Counted from the first letter of the stretch, positions 20,680 through 31,261 are shown. The stretch is 64,000 nt of DNA from Lumbricus terrestris (GCA_949752735.1 OX457038.1:25982956-26046955); one strand, 5' to 3'. Translations and numbers: made by a program. The notes: generated from the letters alone by a model not told the origin.

Positions 20680-21069
20680 TTACGGCACTAAGTCTTGTTC
20701 ATAGAGTCGTCTGCTGTTGTCGATATTGCGATAGAAGACGGAGTCGTTCCACTTCATGGAGGCGACCATCTCCGCGGCGAGGACGGCGAGCAGCAGGAAC
20801 CCCGTCGCGATGGACGAGCACCGGACGACGAGGGACGAGCTGGACTCGTGTTCGGCCGTCACGTCCGATAGAAGAGCGGCGACGAATGCGCAAGAGAATC
20901 CGAACAGACCAAGACAGATGACCATCACCATCCGAATGGACAGCAGAAGCCGTCGCTGGCGATTCAACTCTTCGAGGCCCCACGACAGATGCATGCGCAG
21001 TCGGCTCGAGTTGTTGAGGACCGTCACCGGAAGCGATGGGTCGACCCGAGACATGGCTTCCGCTGACAC
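20680..21069 (-). CDS. small two-helix membrane protein with ASM-x-WND motif (family member 4)
   Basis: Encodes 129 residues on the minus strand from MSAEAMSRVDPS. Residues 20-44 are polar and basic (HLSWGLEELNRQRR). Predicted membrane helix 1 is about 45-67 and contains LGLFGFSCA. A short polar loop with EHESSSS follows, then helix 2 (about 80-104), which ends EMVASMKWNDSVFYRN. The C-terminus is IDNSRRLYEQDLVP. The LG-x-x-GFS and E-x-x-ASM-x-WND motifs match the gene at 5965-6450, and overall layout matches members 2 and 3. There is no signal peptide. Codon use is GC-richer than the flanking DNA. The right boundary of the segmental duplication falls inside this gene, so it is the only full copy. 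Function unknown. Confidence 0.78.
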   Translation of the reverse strand: MSAEAMSRVDPSLPVTVLNNSSRLRMHLSWGLEELNRQRRLLLSIRMVMVICLGLFGFSCAFVAALLSDVTAEHESSSSLVVRCSSIATGFLLLAVLAAEMVASMKWNDSVFYRNIDNSRRLYEQDLVP

Positions 21070-21179
21070 GCCGTCGAGTCACGTGGTGCTTACGACTGTC
21101 GACGAACCTGTGATGTGAAGAGAACAGATGCACTAAAGTGCTAAACTGGAGTTGAGCGGCGCTATATAATCGAAAGATC

Positions 21180-21535
21180 CTAAGAATTAAATGGACACAG
21201 AAAATAACCAACGAAGAGATATTTCAGCGAGTGGACAGGGCAGAAACAATCTTACAAAAGGTTATGAGACGCAAATTAGGGTTTTTCGGCCATATCGCCA
21301 GAATGACGGACGACAGAAAACTTAAGACTCTTGTTTTCGGAATAATGGACGGAACTAACAAGAGACGCAGACCGCATCGGGAATGGAAGGAGGACGTAGA
21401 GGACTGGTGTAATGACTCATTACAAAAGCTGTTTCACCTGGCCCAGGACAGAGGCGATTCGAAGAAGAAGACGAAGTTGACATTGGACACCTACGAGCAT
21501 ATGGCTCATGGTGAATGATGATGATGATAATTATG
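21180..21535 (+). mobile_element. 5'-truncated LINE 3' end (reverse transcriptase C-terminus)
   Basis: The frame reads IKWTQKITNEEIFQ, then RRKLGFFGHIARMTDDRKLK, and later RPHREWKEDVEDWCNDS. The FGHIARM and W-x-x-D-x-x-x-W pattern is typical of the tail of non-LTR retrotransposon polyproteins. It ends in a GATGATGATGAT tail. A longer decayed relative lies on minus at 40735-41345. An ATG-to-stop frame covers 21231-21518. Confidence 0.88.
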
Positions 21536-21681
21536 GCGATGATCCGTATTTAACAAATAGATCTAAATAGAAAGCAAAGTCACCAATTATAGCCAATACG
21601 TTTACGACTCAAATTATTATATATGCCTAGGTACCAGAATAGGTTATATCAATATATATATATATATATATATATACAGTA

Positions 21682-22419
21682 TGGTAGCACGACATTTAAT
21701 CCCGCGACACTTAATACCGCGACAGTTAATCCCGGACACTTAGTCCCGGCGACATTTAATCACGCGTCAATTAATCCCGCGACACTTGATCCCGGCGACA
21801 TTTAGTCCCGGCGACACTTAATCCCGCGACATTAATCCCGGCGACACTTAATACATGTGCACACGTGAGTACAAATAATTGTAGGCTACGACTGTTCAAA
21901 GTGTTCAGGTTTTCTGTTGTACATCTGTAAGCTACATAAAAGTATACATCATAAAGGATTTTAAACAGGATTTGCGAAGTTCAGTCTACGATAGGGCAGA
22001 GACACGGAGGCGAATTTCGGCTGCGCAGCAAAGGCAAACAAACTGATACATGGAAATTACGAATATAGGCCTACATTAAACATCACGACAATGCAAACGG
22101 AGCTCTTATTATGAAAAACAGAGAATAAGTTATTGCTGTGAATATTTCTATTATCGAATTTTACTGGTTTTATAATATTTAACTACAAAGGCTAAACTCT
22201 TTTGAACAATAGTGAATATTGCTTTGAATATTGCTTTTATAGAATTTAACTTTTTAAAATGTTATTTTACTTTCCCGGTATGAAGTGTCGCGGGATTAAA
22301 TGTCACCGGGATTAACTGTCGCGGGATTAAGTGTCGCCGGGATTAAATGTCGCCGGGATTAACTGTCCGGTGCTAACTGTTGCGGTATTAAGTGTCGCGG
22401 GATTAAGTGTCATGGAACC
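21682..22419. mobile_element. foldback-like element with repetitive inverted termini
   Basis: The left end (about 21682-21850) holds tandem variants of CGCGACACTTAATCC. The right end (about 22275-22419) holds the same units in reverse complement (GGATTAAGTGTCGCG). The direct repeat TACAGTA flanks both sides (21675-21681 and 22420-22426). The middle, about 400 bp, is AT-rich and non-coding. Confidence 0.8.
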
Positions 22420-22426
22420 TACAGTA

Positions 22427-23170
22427 CATATCAATTGGCGACCATGTTAGCGGGGCCTGTCCACTAGCATGGGTAGCCAAACATATTTCAAGAAGACTTG
22501 CACAGCATTTTCAGCAAGTGCATGCTAGTCCATTGCTATGTGAATATATAATATGTTTAAAAACTTTTAGTTCAGTAGTCTATAGTAAAAAAATACTCTA
22601 CTTCCCCCTACATATAACTCTAAAGCTCATTGAGTTCTTATAATACCTATCACAGCTTCATGCACACAAAACCTTACCATTTTTTTGCAATGCAGTGTGT
22701 TTAAGTAGTTCCGTTTCAGGTACATTTCTTCAGTTGAGACTTGATAGCTTGGAGTAAGAATTCCTTGTTGATTGTCAGTGATAGAACAGATGTATAGAAC
22801 AGATGTATAGAACAGATGTATATAGCATTCACTTGAATAGTTATAAGATATGAGTTTCTATAGTATAGGTTCACGCTTAGATCGAAGTTTCTGGCCAGAA
22901 TTAGTGCAACGACACTATATATATATATATATTTACATTTCATACATGTATAGACCTCTATGTACATATATATATATAATCTTTATGTTCAGTCTGTGCA
23001 AAAATAATAGAGGAGACGTCGGTCTTTTGTTGCACGCACGTCAGTTTCTCTTGCGTTAATTGATGCTTTGTAACGTCTCTAATTATTTCTGTACTCCTTT
23101 GTGACGTCGCAGATAATAATCGTAAGATCGGCATAATTGTTATAGTATTGATTGGGAAGCAAGACAACAA
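22427..23170. other. non-coding spacer
   Basis: Contains a three-fold AGAACAGATGTAT repeat (about 22783-22822) and short (TA)n tracts near 22917 and 22965. No gene seen. Confidence 0.5.
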
Positions 23171-23189
23171 AAGATAAGAATTATGATCG

Positions 23190-23715
23190 TAGTCGTAATC
23201 GTAAACTCGAAATTTCTAAAGCGCCACTCGAAAGCCAAGCGCGGGGCACCAGCTTATTCACGAGCGCTGCGTTGAGTTATAGAAGGGTGAGAGTAGTCCG
23301 TGGTGGTCCGGGAGTAGTCCGTGGTGGTCCGGGGAGAGATAATTATTGTAAACAAACAATAGCGTTGTTATCATAAAGCAGTTGCATGAAGTTCTCCTAA
23401 AATTTTTATCACTAAATTAACTTTCATATAGATTCAAAAGCAGATATTGCTTATACAAATTCGCATTGCCTTACGAATGTTCTGCTTGGTGGGTCATAAT
23501 GATCACCAACCCACTATCATCATCATCATCATCATCATCGTCGTAGTCGTAGTCGTCGTCATCATCATCGCCTTCGTAGTCATAACAATGGCACTCTGGA
23601 ATTCTCTGTCTCCTTCTGTTCGTAATCGTAATCGTAATCGTAATCTCCTAATTTCTAAAGCGCCACTGGAAAGCCAAGCGCGGGGCACCGGCTTATTCAC
23701 GAGCGCTGCGTTGTG
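23190..23715. repeat. pair of dispersed repeat copies around an (ATC)n tract
   Basis: The segment TTTCTAAAGCGCCACTCGAA with CAAGCGCGGGGCACC and TTCACGAGCGCTGCGTTG occurs at about 23211-23276 and again at about 23651-23716, each preceded by CGTAATCGTAATCG runs. A partial reverse match lies near 26215-26255. It looks like a short interspersed repeat ending in (CGTAAT)n. Class not determined. Confidence 0.65.
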
Positions 23716-23772
23716 TTAGGAGGGTTGTCCGTGAGAGTAGTCCGTGGTGGTCCGGGTCGAGTTACCATAGGA

Positions 23773-24300
23773 TCAGGATCGAATGCGTTGAGTCAAAAGG
23801 GTTGTCCGTAAGAGTAGTCCATGGTGGTCCGGGTCGAGGTACCGTATGATCAGAGGGGTGGAACAGCTACTAAGGTGGGTGTCGTCTGAGCCGGGAATTG
23901 GAGGGTGGGGATCAGATGAAACAGGATAAGAGTTCTTGAACAGGAGTGTCTTTAATTTCGAGTGAAAGGCCCAAGGTGTGATGGATAGAGGAGCCTGAGG
24001 AAGGTGATGGTGTGTGATTTGTAATGATGGGGGAGGGACTGAAAAGGATCGGAGCTCAGCAGGCAGATCATTCCAAAGGCGTGGTGCTGAGTTGGATATG
24101 GCTCGGTTGGAGAACTTGAGATGACTTGTGACCGGCGGTCGAGAGAGTGTAAGGCAGGCGGATGAACGGGTAGAGCGGGTAGGCTGGATGGTGAACAGTT
24201 CGCGAAGATATCTGGGCTGGGAGCATTGTAAGGAGTTGTACATGTATGTTCGCTCTACACTTCTGTCTGTCAGTCTCTCCTCTGCTCTGTCTCTTCTCAA
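23773..24300 (-). pseudogene. non-LTR retrotransposon reverse transcriptase C-terminal fragment
   Basis: A minus-strand frame of 175 codons. It contains the stretch SHLKFSNRAISNSAPRLWND followed by LPAELR, and FHSKLKTLLFKN further on. The pattern APRLWNDLP followed by F-x-x-x-LKT-x-LF is the usual C-terminal end of CR1/L2/Jockey-type LINE polyproteins. The catalytic YADD core is absent, so it is a 5'-truncated copy. The plus-strand frame overlapping its upper end belongs to another LINE tail. Confidence 0.85.
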
Positions 24301-24400
24301 AACCTACTTCTTCTCGCGGGGCCTTGCGCACTGGGAGCGCTTCTGAACGGTTCACCCTACTAGAGGTGCTTTATAAATGTTTAGATACAATACAATATAT
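24241..24400 (+). mobile_element. LINE 3' tail sharing its end with the local SINE
   Basis: The frame reads SALSLLKTYFFSRGLAHWER and ends at a stop. The tail GGGAGCGCTTCTGAACGGT, CACCCTACTAGAGGTGCTTT and ATAAATG follows, then an AATACAAT-rich end. The same tail occurs in reverse at about 2180-2280 and resembles the 3' end of the SINEs at 37198 and 43461. Confidence 0.65.
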
Positions 24401-24704
24401 ATTCTTATTTTCTTAGTCTCTTAGAATGGTGGTGTAGCCAGGATTTTGAGTTTGGGGTATAGGCTACTGTAGATAATGAAAGGGGTAGTGGGCGAATTCG
24501 AGCGGGATGAGTGCACGATTTGATTTTTAGCTTATGAAATTGATATTTAATCTACATTAGCTCATTATAATAGTTTTAACGATATCAGTCAATTTGAAAA
24601 AAATGAAAAAATTTGACCACTTTGTCAATTTTGTTGAAAAATAGCTATATATTAGTCTATTATTTTATATACAAATATTATTTTAATCTAATCTCTTACA
24701 GAAA

Positions 24705-24828
24705 GATGAAGAGATCATTCAAAAGTGGACATGAGAAACGAAAGAAATTGGCTCGACAAAAAGAAGCTGCTTCTGCAAGCCAAACAATTTCAAATTTCTT
24801 TGCACATCCTGATAATATAGGCTTATAA
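24705..24828 (+). pseudogene. N-terminal fragment of a hAT/ZMYM-like transposase
   Basis: Reads MKRSFKSGHEKRKKLARQKE followed by SQTISNFFAHPDN, then a stop. The pattern K-R-x-x-x-SG-x-x-KRKK followed by a short helix and I-x-x-FF is the usual start of a subset of hAT-derived transposases and host proteins derived from them. Nothing downstream continues the frame. GTAGCCAGGATTTTGAGTTTG upstream near 24434 resembles a hAT end, but I could not find its partner. Confidence 0.6.
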
Positions 24829-25338
24829 TATAGGCTTAGGCCTATTTAGCCAGACTGAAGATCTTCGATAAATAAGTTCATCACAAACAGAAAGTAACCT
24901 CCAAGAGACTTTGACGACTGTAGCAACTGTTACTGACAGAGAATGGAGTTTTGAACCAAGAAAATGTAATTGTACAGCATTTAGCAATTGACTAACGTTG
25001 TGAACTTTCAAACTGTTATTTTTGGGCGAGTTTATAAATTAAACAAGTTTAACAAACAAGGAATTGTGAATTATGATATTTGTACGATTTGGGAACGTTT
25101 CATAATATGAAAACTTTTAACGCAGGGCTTCTTGCCCTCACACAACCTTGTAATTCCACGCTCTGACCTTCTCCAAAAAAAGATTACTAGAATGCTTTAA
25201 CCTGTTTTATTAACGAACAATCCCGGGACGAATCGACCACGTGACGGAATGTCCGTGGAAGAAACGTCCTCTTACGAATCGTCTGCTTGACGAAACGTCC
25301 GTATACCATTTGTGCCTATTCGTTTCTATAATATTATA
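24829..25338. other. non-coding, possibly decayed hAT interior
   Basis: AT-rich with no clear frame. GGGACGAATCGACCACGTG and related CGAA/CGTCC words near 25215-25300 look repetitive but have no partner nearby. Confidence 0.4.
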
Positions 25339-26002
25339 CACCGTTAACGGTAAAAACCGAACCTCTCCTATTGCTACGAGAGTTTGCGCACTATATTATG
25401 ATTTTTACATTTTTAATAAAATACGGAAAAACTTCAGTTTAAAGGACAAGAATCAATTAACTAGGCCTATCATTAATTTTGTTAGTTAGCCTATAGCTTA
25501 TACTAATGTGTGCTCAAAATTTCCTCCTTCGGTCTCAACACACGCCCAAAGACGCGATAGCCAAGGACTATTGCTGAATCGATCACAGCTTGATCAAATT
25601 CGTCAGATTCCAGTATTATACTCTGACAGTTTTTCGACATCGCGTACCTGTTCTTGCAAACTATTTCTTGCATCACAGACCTGATTTTGTAGTCCACGGG
25701 ATTAAGGGACTCTAGGACTCTAAGTTATTTTAAATGTTCCACGTTTGCTGGATAGCGCATCAACAACTCCCTTGATCGCTCAAGCCATTCCTGCTTATTG
25801 ACCTCTGTTACTTAATTCGCTCTACGCTCCTTGAAACATTTTAAATGACATCAAGTTTTAACTTGCATAGCGCATAATTATTAAAAAAGATGGTTAAGTT
25901 TATAGTTGGGAATAAAGTAGTTTTATTCTCATTAATATTTTTTAATTTTTGGTATTAATTTCTCTATTTATTATAGAGGTTCGGTTTTTTTCGTTCACCG
26001 TG
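25339..26002 (-). mobile_element. internally deleted Tc1/mariner element
   Basis: The ends CACCGTTAACGGTAAAAACC (left) and the reverse complement of GGTTTTTTTCGTTCACCGTG (right) form inverted repeats that continue into GAACCTCT. TA flanks both sides (25337-25338 and 26003-26004). The interior holds only the C-terminal transposase coding part on minus. At 664 bp it is about half the length of a complete element. Confidence 0.85.
25503..25730 (-). pseudogene. mariner transposase C-terminal fragment
   Basis: The minus strand reads LNPVDYKIRSVMQEIVCKN and then EFDQAVIDSAIVLGYRV. The motif (SPD)LNPVDY with W-x-V-M-Q is the region around the third catalytic aspartate of Tc1/mariner transposases, and FDQAVIDSAI is typical of the C-terminal end. 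The upstream SPD part is damaged, and the first two catalytic residues are absent. Confidence 0.82.
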
Positions 26003-26732
26003 TAGTCTATTGTAGGCCTAGGCTTATCTAACGAGCCGAAAGACGAGATATTCGGCCGAGGCGATTATCTGAGGAGAATTCCGTCATATTTCTTCGTAAT
26101 TACGCAAATAATGCGCATTCAATGCGTAGGCATTATTATGTTTTAGCTTCACTCTTGAAAGAATATTGTATTGTATTGTATCTGATCACTTATAGTTATA
26201 ATATAAACAGCGCTTAAAGTGCAACAAAAGAAGTGCCTGAGCGCTACTTGGCTTTCCAGTGTGTGTGTGTGTGCTGGCGAAGTAAGTGGCAGGTCGGAGT
26301 TCAGATTTGATTTGATAAGTGCCTGGACGCCGTTCATGACCGTTCAGGGCTCCAGGCACCGACAACCACCGTAGCACCACGCTGTCTCCTCGGCTTGACC
26401 TCCCCGGATTTTGACCTGGCACCGGAACGAAAACGGCAGCTCTGGCTATTGCGAACTTGATTTGATATAGAGCCGGTAAATAAGCTGGTCTACCTGACGT
26501 GGCTTTTGTGGGCGCTGAGAAATTCTCGAAGATTTACATTACATTACATTACATTACATACAGGAACGCGTTAATCCTTGATGCCGTTATCTTCCCGCTC
26601 TTTTCGGACTTATTTATTTATTTCTACAGCACCCCTCAAGCTCGAGATCGCTACTCAGTGGCACTCCCGACTACAGCGCAGACACTGAATCGTAGTTCCA
26701 CACCGAAGCGCCCGAGCAGTTGTAGGGCCGTC
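26003..26732. other. non-coding, with small repeats
   Basis: Contains a GTGT tract (about 26260-26274), a fragment of the GGACGCCGTTCATGACC-type repeat (about 26315-26360) and a TTACA pentanucleotide repeat (about 26533-26560). No gene is supported. Confidence 0.45.
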
Positions 26733-27066
26733 CAGTGGCAGCGCCAGGATTTCAGTTTTGGGGGGGGGCTGAATTTGCGGCGAAAATTTTCCGTTTTCAG
26801 TCGCCAAAGTTTCTGATGACCTTTTTTCCATTTCGCCCGTCAAAATTTCTGATGAATTTTATTTATTTTATTTTTTTAGTTATTTGGTCGAAATCTTGGA
26901 AAACTGGTCCTTTTCCATGGCCGCCAGGCTGTCTTCCAAACCTCGTGCGTGCCTTTACGGTTATTGGGAGGGGGGCGGGGATAAAGGGGTTAATCGTTTT
27001 CTACATGGGGAAAAAATGGATGACCTTTTTAGGGGGGAGAGCTTAGCTCCCCTAGCGCCGCTACTG
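26733..27066. mobile_element. hAT MITE, CAGTGGCAGCGCC family
   Basis: The left end CAGTGGCAGCGCCAGGA and right end CCTAGCGCCGCTACTG form imperfect inverted repeats. The interior carries TTTCTGATGACC and CGCCCGTCAAAATTTCTGA modules shared with 28940-29219 and others. The flanks (GGGCCGTC and GGATCATC) no longer match well, so the target duplication has decayed or the end is shifted. Confidence 0.65.
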
Positions 27067-27240
27067 GGATCATCCATCTGAAATGACCTCCCTTCAAATC
27101 TGCACTTATTAATCCTACCAGTAAAACTTTTCGTCTTAAATGTCTCAAGTCTCAAGTTTTTTTTCTTCGCCGTGGCTGGGCTGGGAGCGCCTCTGAGTAA
27201 ATTTCTTAAAGGGGCGCTATATAAATTCCGAGAATGAATT
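27067..27240 (+). mobile_element. LINE 3' end fragment with SINE-like tail
   Basis: Decayed coding sequence (NDLPSNLHLLILPVKLFVLN in one plus frame) resembles the LINE C-terminal WNDLP region. It is followed by GCTGGGAGCGCCTCTGAGT and AAAGGGGCGCTATATAAATT, the tail shared with the tRNA-derived SINEs. Confidence 0.6.
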
Positions 27241-27431
27241 AACACGGCAACGTCATAATCCAATAAATATTTCTCTATCGCGAGTGACGTCATCGTTTTT
27301 GTCTTGCTTATACGCTGTTACATCATTTTCGTGACAGACAGAGTTGCTCTACTTGATATTTTCGAGAGCAAATTTTTAAGAGATTCTCTTGTGCTAGTAT
27401 TGCGATGTGAGAGTACCGGTATTAGGCTAAT

Positions 27432-27752
27432 TGCGTCGGTTAATTGCGCCGGGCGCTGCCTGGCACCAAGCAGAGGAAGACCGGGTCGACCCTGTAGCTT
27501 ACGGATGGGAAGCTGCAGAGGAATAAGTCTGCAGAGACGTCCAGAGAAGCAGCTGGCAAGGACCGCGAGACCTTCGTCGTCGAGTGATCTGCTGGAGCTG
27601 AATCTGCAGCCGTCGTGGTAGATGTTGGAGGAACCGAGTTGCCGTTGGTGGACACCGGAAATAACGAGGAGGAGGGTGAGCGACAGTCGGAGATGATCCT
27701 TGTCAACGACGACGTCGACGACGCCTTCTTCACCAATGTCATTCCCGCCTAA
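27432..27752 (+). other. candidate 3' coding exon or pseudogene fragment
   Basis: One plus-strand frame stays protein-like over about 100 codons, broken by TAG (27495) and TGA (27585). The last open part (27588-27752, 54 codons) reads VVVDVGGTELPLVDTGNNEE, then GERQSEMILVNDDVDDAFFT and NVIPA before a stop. The composition is acidic and non-repetitive, like a C-terminal exon. CTGAATCTGCAG at 27598-27609 could be its acceptor. The opposite-strand frame (27318-27863) looks like a Ser-rich shadow. It could belong to the gene starting at 9224 or be a dead copy of something else. I cannot decide. Confidence 0.35.
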
Positions 27753-28499
27753 GCCTCCCAATTCCCCCCACCCCCGCGACGTGCTGTGAATGTGACCCTG
27801 GGGAGGGGGAGGGGCAGACGACGATGACGATGACGTGGTTATGTCGACATACGCTTTCGGCATCCCTTTTTCCGATTCATTGAGATTTCCTGACGGTGAA
27901 CGACTACGATGACTCGGATGGTCATGAGGAGGCGGTTTCAGTTGGCTAATTCAGGAGAAGGTCCGTGGCCTCCTCCTCCTCCTCCTCCCCCTCCTTCGTA
28001 GCCAGCAGCGAGATTCCTGCATGAAGAGTCCGTCAAGTCAGAGTATCGTCTGCAGAGGGAATCGGAAGCGCCGAGAAAGAGCTGCTCGATGGTTGATCCG
28101 AATTAAGAGACACTGAAATTGACCTGCTATATTAAGGATCTGCGACACATCGAAATTGAACTGAACGCTGCAGTAGGCTAATTAACTGATTTCGTGAAGT
28201 TGACTCCCTTCGGAATGTGTAATCCGTGCTGGAGATGAGACAAGAATCGCTCAAACGATCGGAAAAGAGTCACCCCAAGAACTGAACACATAAGATAATT
28301 AGTGTCACCCGTGACAACAGACTGGCATGGGTCAATACAGACGTTTGGTAAGAAAACATTTCATATTGGCCATTCCTTGAGTTTCTTTCACTTAAGGGTC
28401 AGTCTTGGTGAAATTCAAGGTTTTGTAACAGACCTTCTTTATTAGTGTTCTACCATTAGACATGCAGGTCCAAGATTCCAACGACGCCATTCTTTCTCT
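27753..28499. other. non-coding spacer
   Basis: Contains a (CTC)n run at 27972-27993 and unremarkable sequence. It would be 3' UTR if 27588-27752 is a terminal exon. No clear polyadenylation signal identified. Confidence 0.4.
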
Positions 28500-28745
28500 C
28501 TATTCTGTGCTTTTTCTTTGATATCTTTATATCCTCGTCCATTTTCTCTGCCCATCAACCAGTCCAATCATCTTTCTTGGTCTTTCTGGTGCTCTCTTTC
28601 CTTCCATTCTCCCTCGAGTACCGTCCTCAAGAGCGAGTCTCCCTCAACATGTGCCCCAGCCAGTTCATCTAGCTGCCTCTTCCGTATTGTACCAATCAGC
28701 GATCTTTTTTCTTGCAGCACCTCTTCTTTGGTTTTGTAGTCCTTC
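28490..28745 (-). mobile_element. LINE 3' end fragment
   Basis: The minus strand reads KEEVLQEKRSLIGTIRKRQL, then GDSLLRTVLEGEWKERE. This aligns in style with [20 protein letters not shown] and [17 protein letters not shown] of the LINE at 37756-38640, so it is a decayed relative of that family. Confidence 0.75.
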
Positions 28746-28939
28746 CAATTATTCAACAGACCTATCTGAATCTTGTAACTGTAATTTTGCAATTTTGTAT
28801 CTTCATACGCGAGTTCGAAGCTATGAGGTCGAGAACGCAGACTGTGTGCCCTGTGGACCATATTGGTCGCGAAACAGTCTAGAATAATAAGGTCACATAT
28901 TACAGCTCGCAACAGCCTGCATTCAGTGTCACCTATAAG

Positions 28940-29219
28940 CATGGGCGGAGACCTAGAGGTGGACAGGGGGGACGGTCCCCCCCAATGGAGGTGTTGGGAG
29001 GACGGTCCATGCATTTGTCCCCCCCCCCCCAATCGTTGAGCGTGAAGACTATAAAAAAAGGTCATCAACTTTTTTGGCGGCGAAAATATAATTTTTTTCG
29101 AGATTTCGCCGGTCATCAGAAATTTTATTTTTCTGGGACACTCAGCCATTCGTCTATCAGAAAATCTCGCGTCTTTCCGCCCCCCCCCCCCCAAGTGTCG
29201 GCCCAGGTCTCCGCCTATG
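28940..29219. mobile_element. hAT MITE with perfect target duplication, 280 bp
   Basis: The ends CATGGGCGGAGACCT and AGGTCTCCGCCTATG are inverted repeats with one mismatch. The flanking CCTATAAG is identical on both sides (28932-28939 and 29220-29227). The interior has poly-C/poly-G runs and GGTCATCA-AAATTTT modules shared with other MITEs here. Its ends are related to those of 1104-3341. Confidence 0.92.
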
Positions 29220-29413
29220 CCTATAAGCGCCACAACGCTCACCAAAAATTATTGTATGGCAGCAGAAAGCCCAACCGCTGCATCGTACAATGAAATCGTT
29301 CAAGTTTTGAAAGTAGCCTATATAGGCCTACACTAGCTGCAGCTCTTAATAGCCTCAGCTTAACCTGCTTCTAATCTAATAGCCTACTTGAGCCTGGATA
29401 ACAATATTTGTCA

Positions 29414-29460
29414 TACCCTATTTTGATAGCCTATATGATATAGGCTATCAAAATAGGGTA
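29414..29460. repeat. perfect 22-bp inverted repeat (hairpin)
   Basis: Arms at 29414-29435 (TACCCTATTTTGATAGCCTA then TA) and 29439-29460 are exact reverse complements around the loop TGA. No target duplication or longer element is seen around it. Confidence 0.95.
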
Positions 29461-29859
29461 GGCTAGGCCTATATCAGTTAAACTCAACTTCAGTTTTTGT
29501 CAGCAAGTCGCGAGAGAAATTCAGTCTGTTCGAATTATTTTGTTGCAGACCATAGCGCGATTTGTGTTTGTCAAAACGAACGATCGTCAGCACAAAAGAA
29601 CAAGCAGCCGTTCGATAAAAGATGAACGAATGACTGCACAAAGAACATGGTGTCTGATGAAAAGGAACAACTGAGAATGCAAAGAACCTGCTAGAAAAAG
29701 AACGAAACACAGAAAACCTGCACACTGCTAAAAAGGAACAATTGACAGCGCAAAAAGCTCTTCTATCTGATTTAAAAAAGACTAAATAGGCTATTACCCT
29801 CGGCTGCTACTCAAAGGACTGCCGACTATTGCATTGATTCCTTTATATATATTGATTCT
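29461..29859. other. non-coding spacer
   Basis: Has diverged AAAGAACA-rich sequence (about 29575-29760). No gene supported. Confidence 0.4.
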
Positions 29860-31110
29860 CTTACATTTATTCCTATGCACTTCTTCTTTTGCACCTATTC
29901 TTTTACATTAATACTTTTACACTTATTCTTTTACATTGATTCTCTTACATTTATTCCTTTACACTTATTCTTTTACACTTATTCTTTTACATTAATACTT
30001 TTACACTTATTTTTACATTTATTCTTTTGCATTTCTTCTTTTACATTAACACTTTTACACTTATTTTTTACATGTATTCTTTTACACTTTTTTACATTGA
30101 TTTTTACAATTTTTACATTAATACTTTTGCACTTTTTACATTGATACTTTTACACTTTTTTACATTAATACTTTACACTCTTTTTTGCATTGATACTTTT
30201 ATACTTATTTTTTACATTAATACTTTTACACTTATTCTTTTACATTGATACTTTTACACTTATTCTTTTACATTGATCCTTTTACACTTATTCTTTTATA
30301 TTAGTACTTTTACACCTATTCTTTTACATTGATACTTTTACACTTATTCTTTTATATTAATACTTTTACACTTAATCTTTTATATTAATACTTTTAGACT
30401 TATTCTTTTACATTGATCCTTTTACATTTTTTACATCAATAGCTTTACATTTTTTATATTAATACTTTTACACTTATTCTTTTACATTGATACTTTTACC
30501 TTTTTTACATTAATAGTTTTACATTTTTTATATTAATACTTTTACACTTATTCTTTTACAGGAATACTTTTACACTTATTCTTTTACATTTACACTTTTA
30601 CTTTTTTATTAATCCTTTTACACTTATTTTTTACATTAATATTTTTACACTTTTTCTTTTACATTGATACTTTTACACTTATTCTTTTACATTGATCCTT
30701 TTACACTTATTTTTGTACATTAATACTTTTACACTCATTCTTTTACATTGATACTTTTACATTTTTTATTAATCCTTTTACACTTATTTTTTATGTTGAT
30801 GTTTTACACTTATTTTTATATTTATTCATTTACACTGATTTTTTACATTAATACTTTTTTACATTAATACCTTTACACTTATTCTTTTGCATTTATTCTT
30901 TTTACACTTATTATTCTTTACATTAATGTTTTTACACATATTTTTTATATTTATTCATTTACATTTGTTTTTTACATTAATACTCTTGCACTCAATTTTT
31001 TACATAAATGCTTTTACACTTAATTTTTACATTTACTCTTTCACACTTATTCTTTACATTAATACTTTTACACTTATGTTTTTACATTACTTACTTTTAA
31101 ACTTATCCTT
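29860..31110. repeat. 1.25-kb T-rich satellite-like array, 28-bp and related units
   Basis: Dozens of variants of TTTTACACTTATTC followed by TTTTACATTGATAC, forming a basic unit near 28 bp with shortened forms. Phe/Leu/Thr-rich frames across it are composition artefacts. Confidence 0.93.
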
Positions 31111-31261
31111 TTGCACAATCAGCTGTTTATTGACTTAACAGCAAGTTTTAATACACTCTTGTTATGTGGTGTGGACCTCTTCCTCTAGGAATTTATATGC
31201 TTAAAGCCTGTTTTTGAACGTCTAATTATATACGACTTCCAATGGGAAGCACCTCTCCACA

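Larger units (their letters stand above)
17602..20726. repeat. segmental tandem duplication, copy B
   Basis: Begins CACGTATAGAGCCATACTG and continues in the order of copy A to CTGTTGTCGATAT at 20726, inside the intact family-4 gene. Differences from copy A: the (AT)n tract is lost, a 15-bp repeat is expanded (19249-19398), a LINE tail is inserted (about 19566-19730), about 400 bp after the GGTAT tract is missing, and the copy A hairpin is absent. Confidence 0.93.

Noticed and set aside
20699..21211. 170-codon minus frame overlapping family member 4
   Set aside because: Overlaps the 129-residue gene in another phase; His/Arg-rich with no helices, while the 129-residue frame has family motifs.
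28568..29245. 225-codon minus frame
   Set aside because: A chance fusion of the 28940 MITE and a LINE tail; the two parts have separate origins.
29875..31138. Phe/Leu/Thr-rich frames
   Set aside because: They follow the TTTTACAC satellite unit; composition is that of the repeat.
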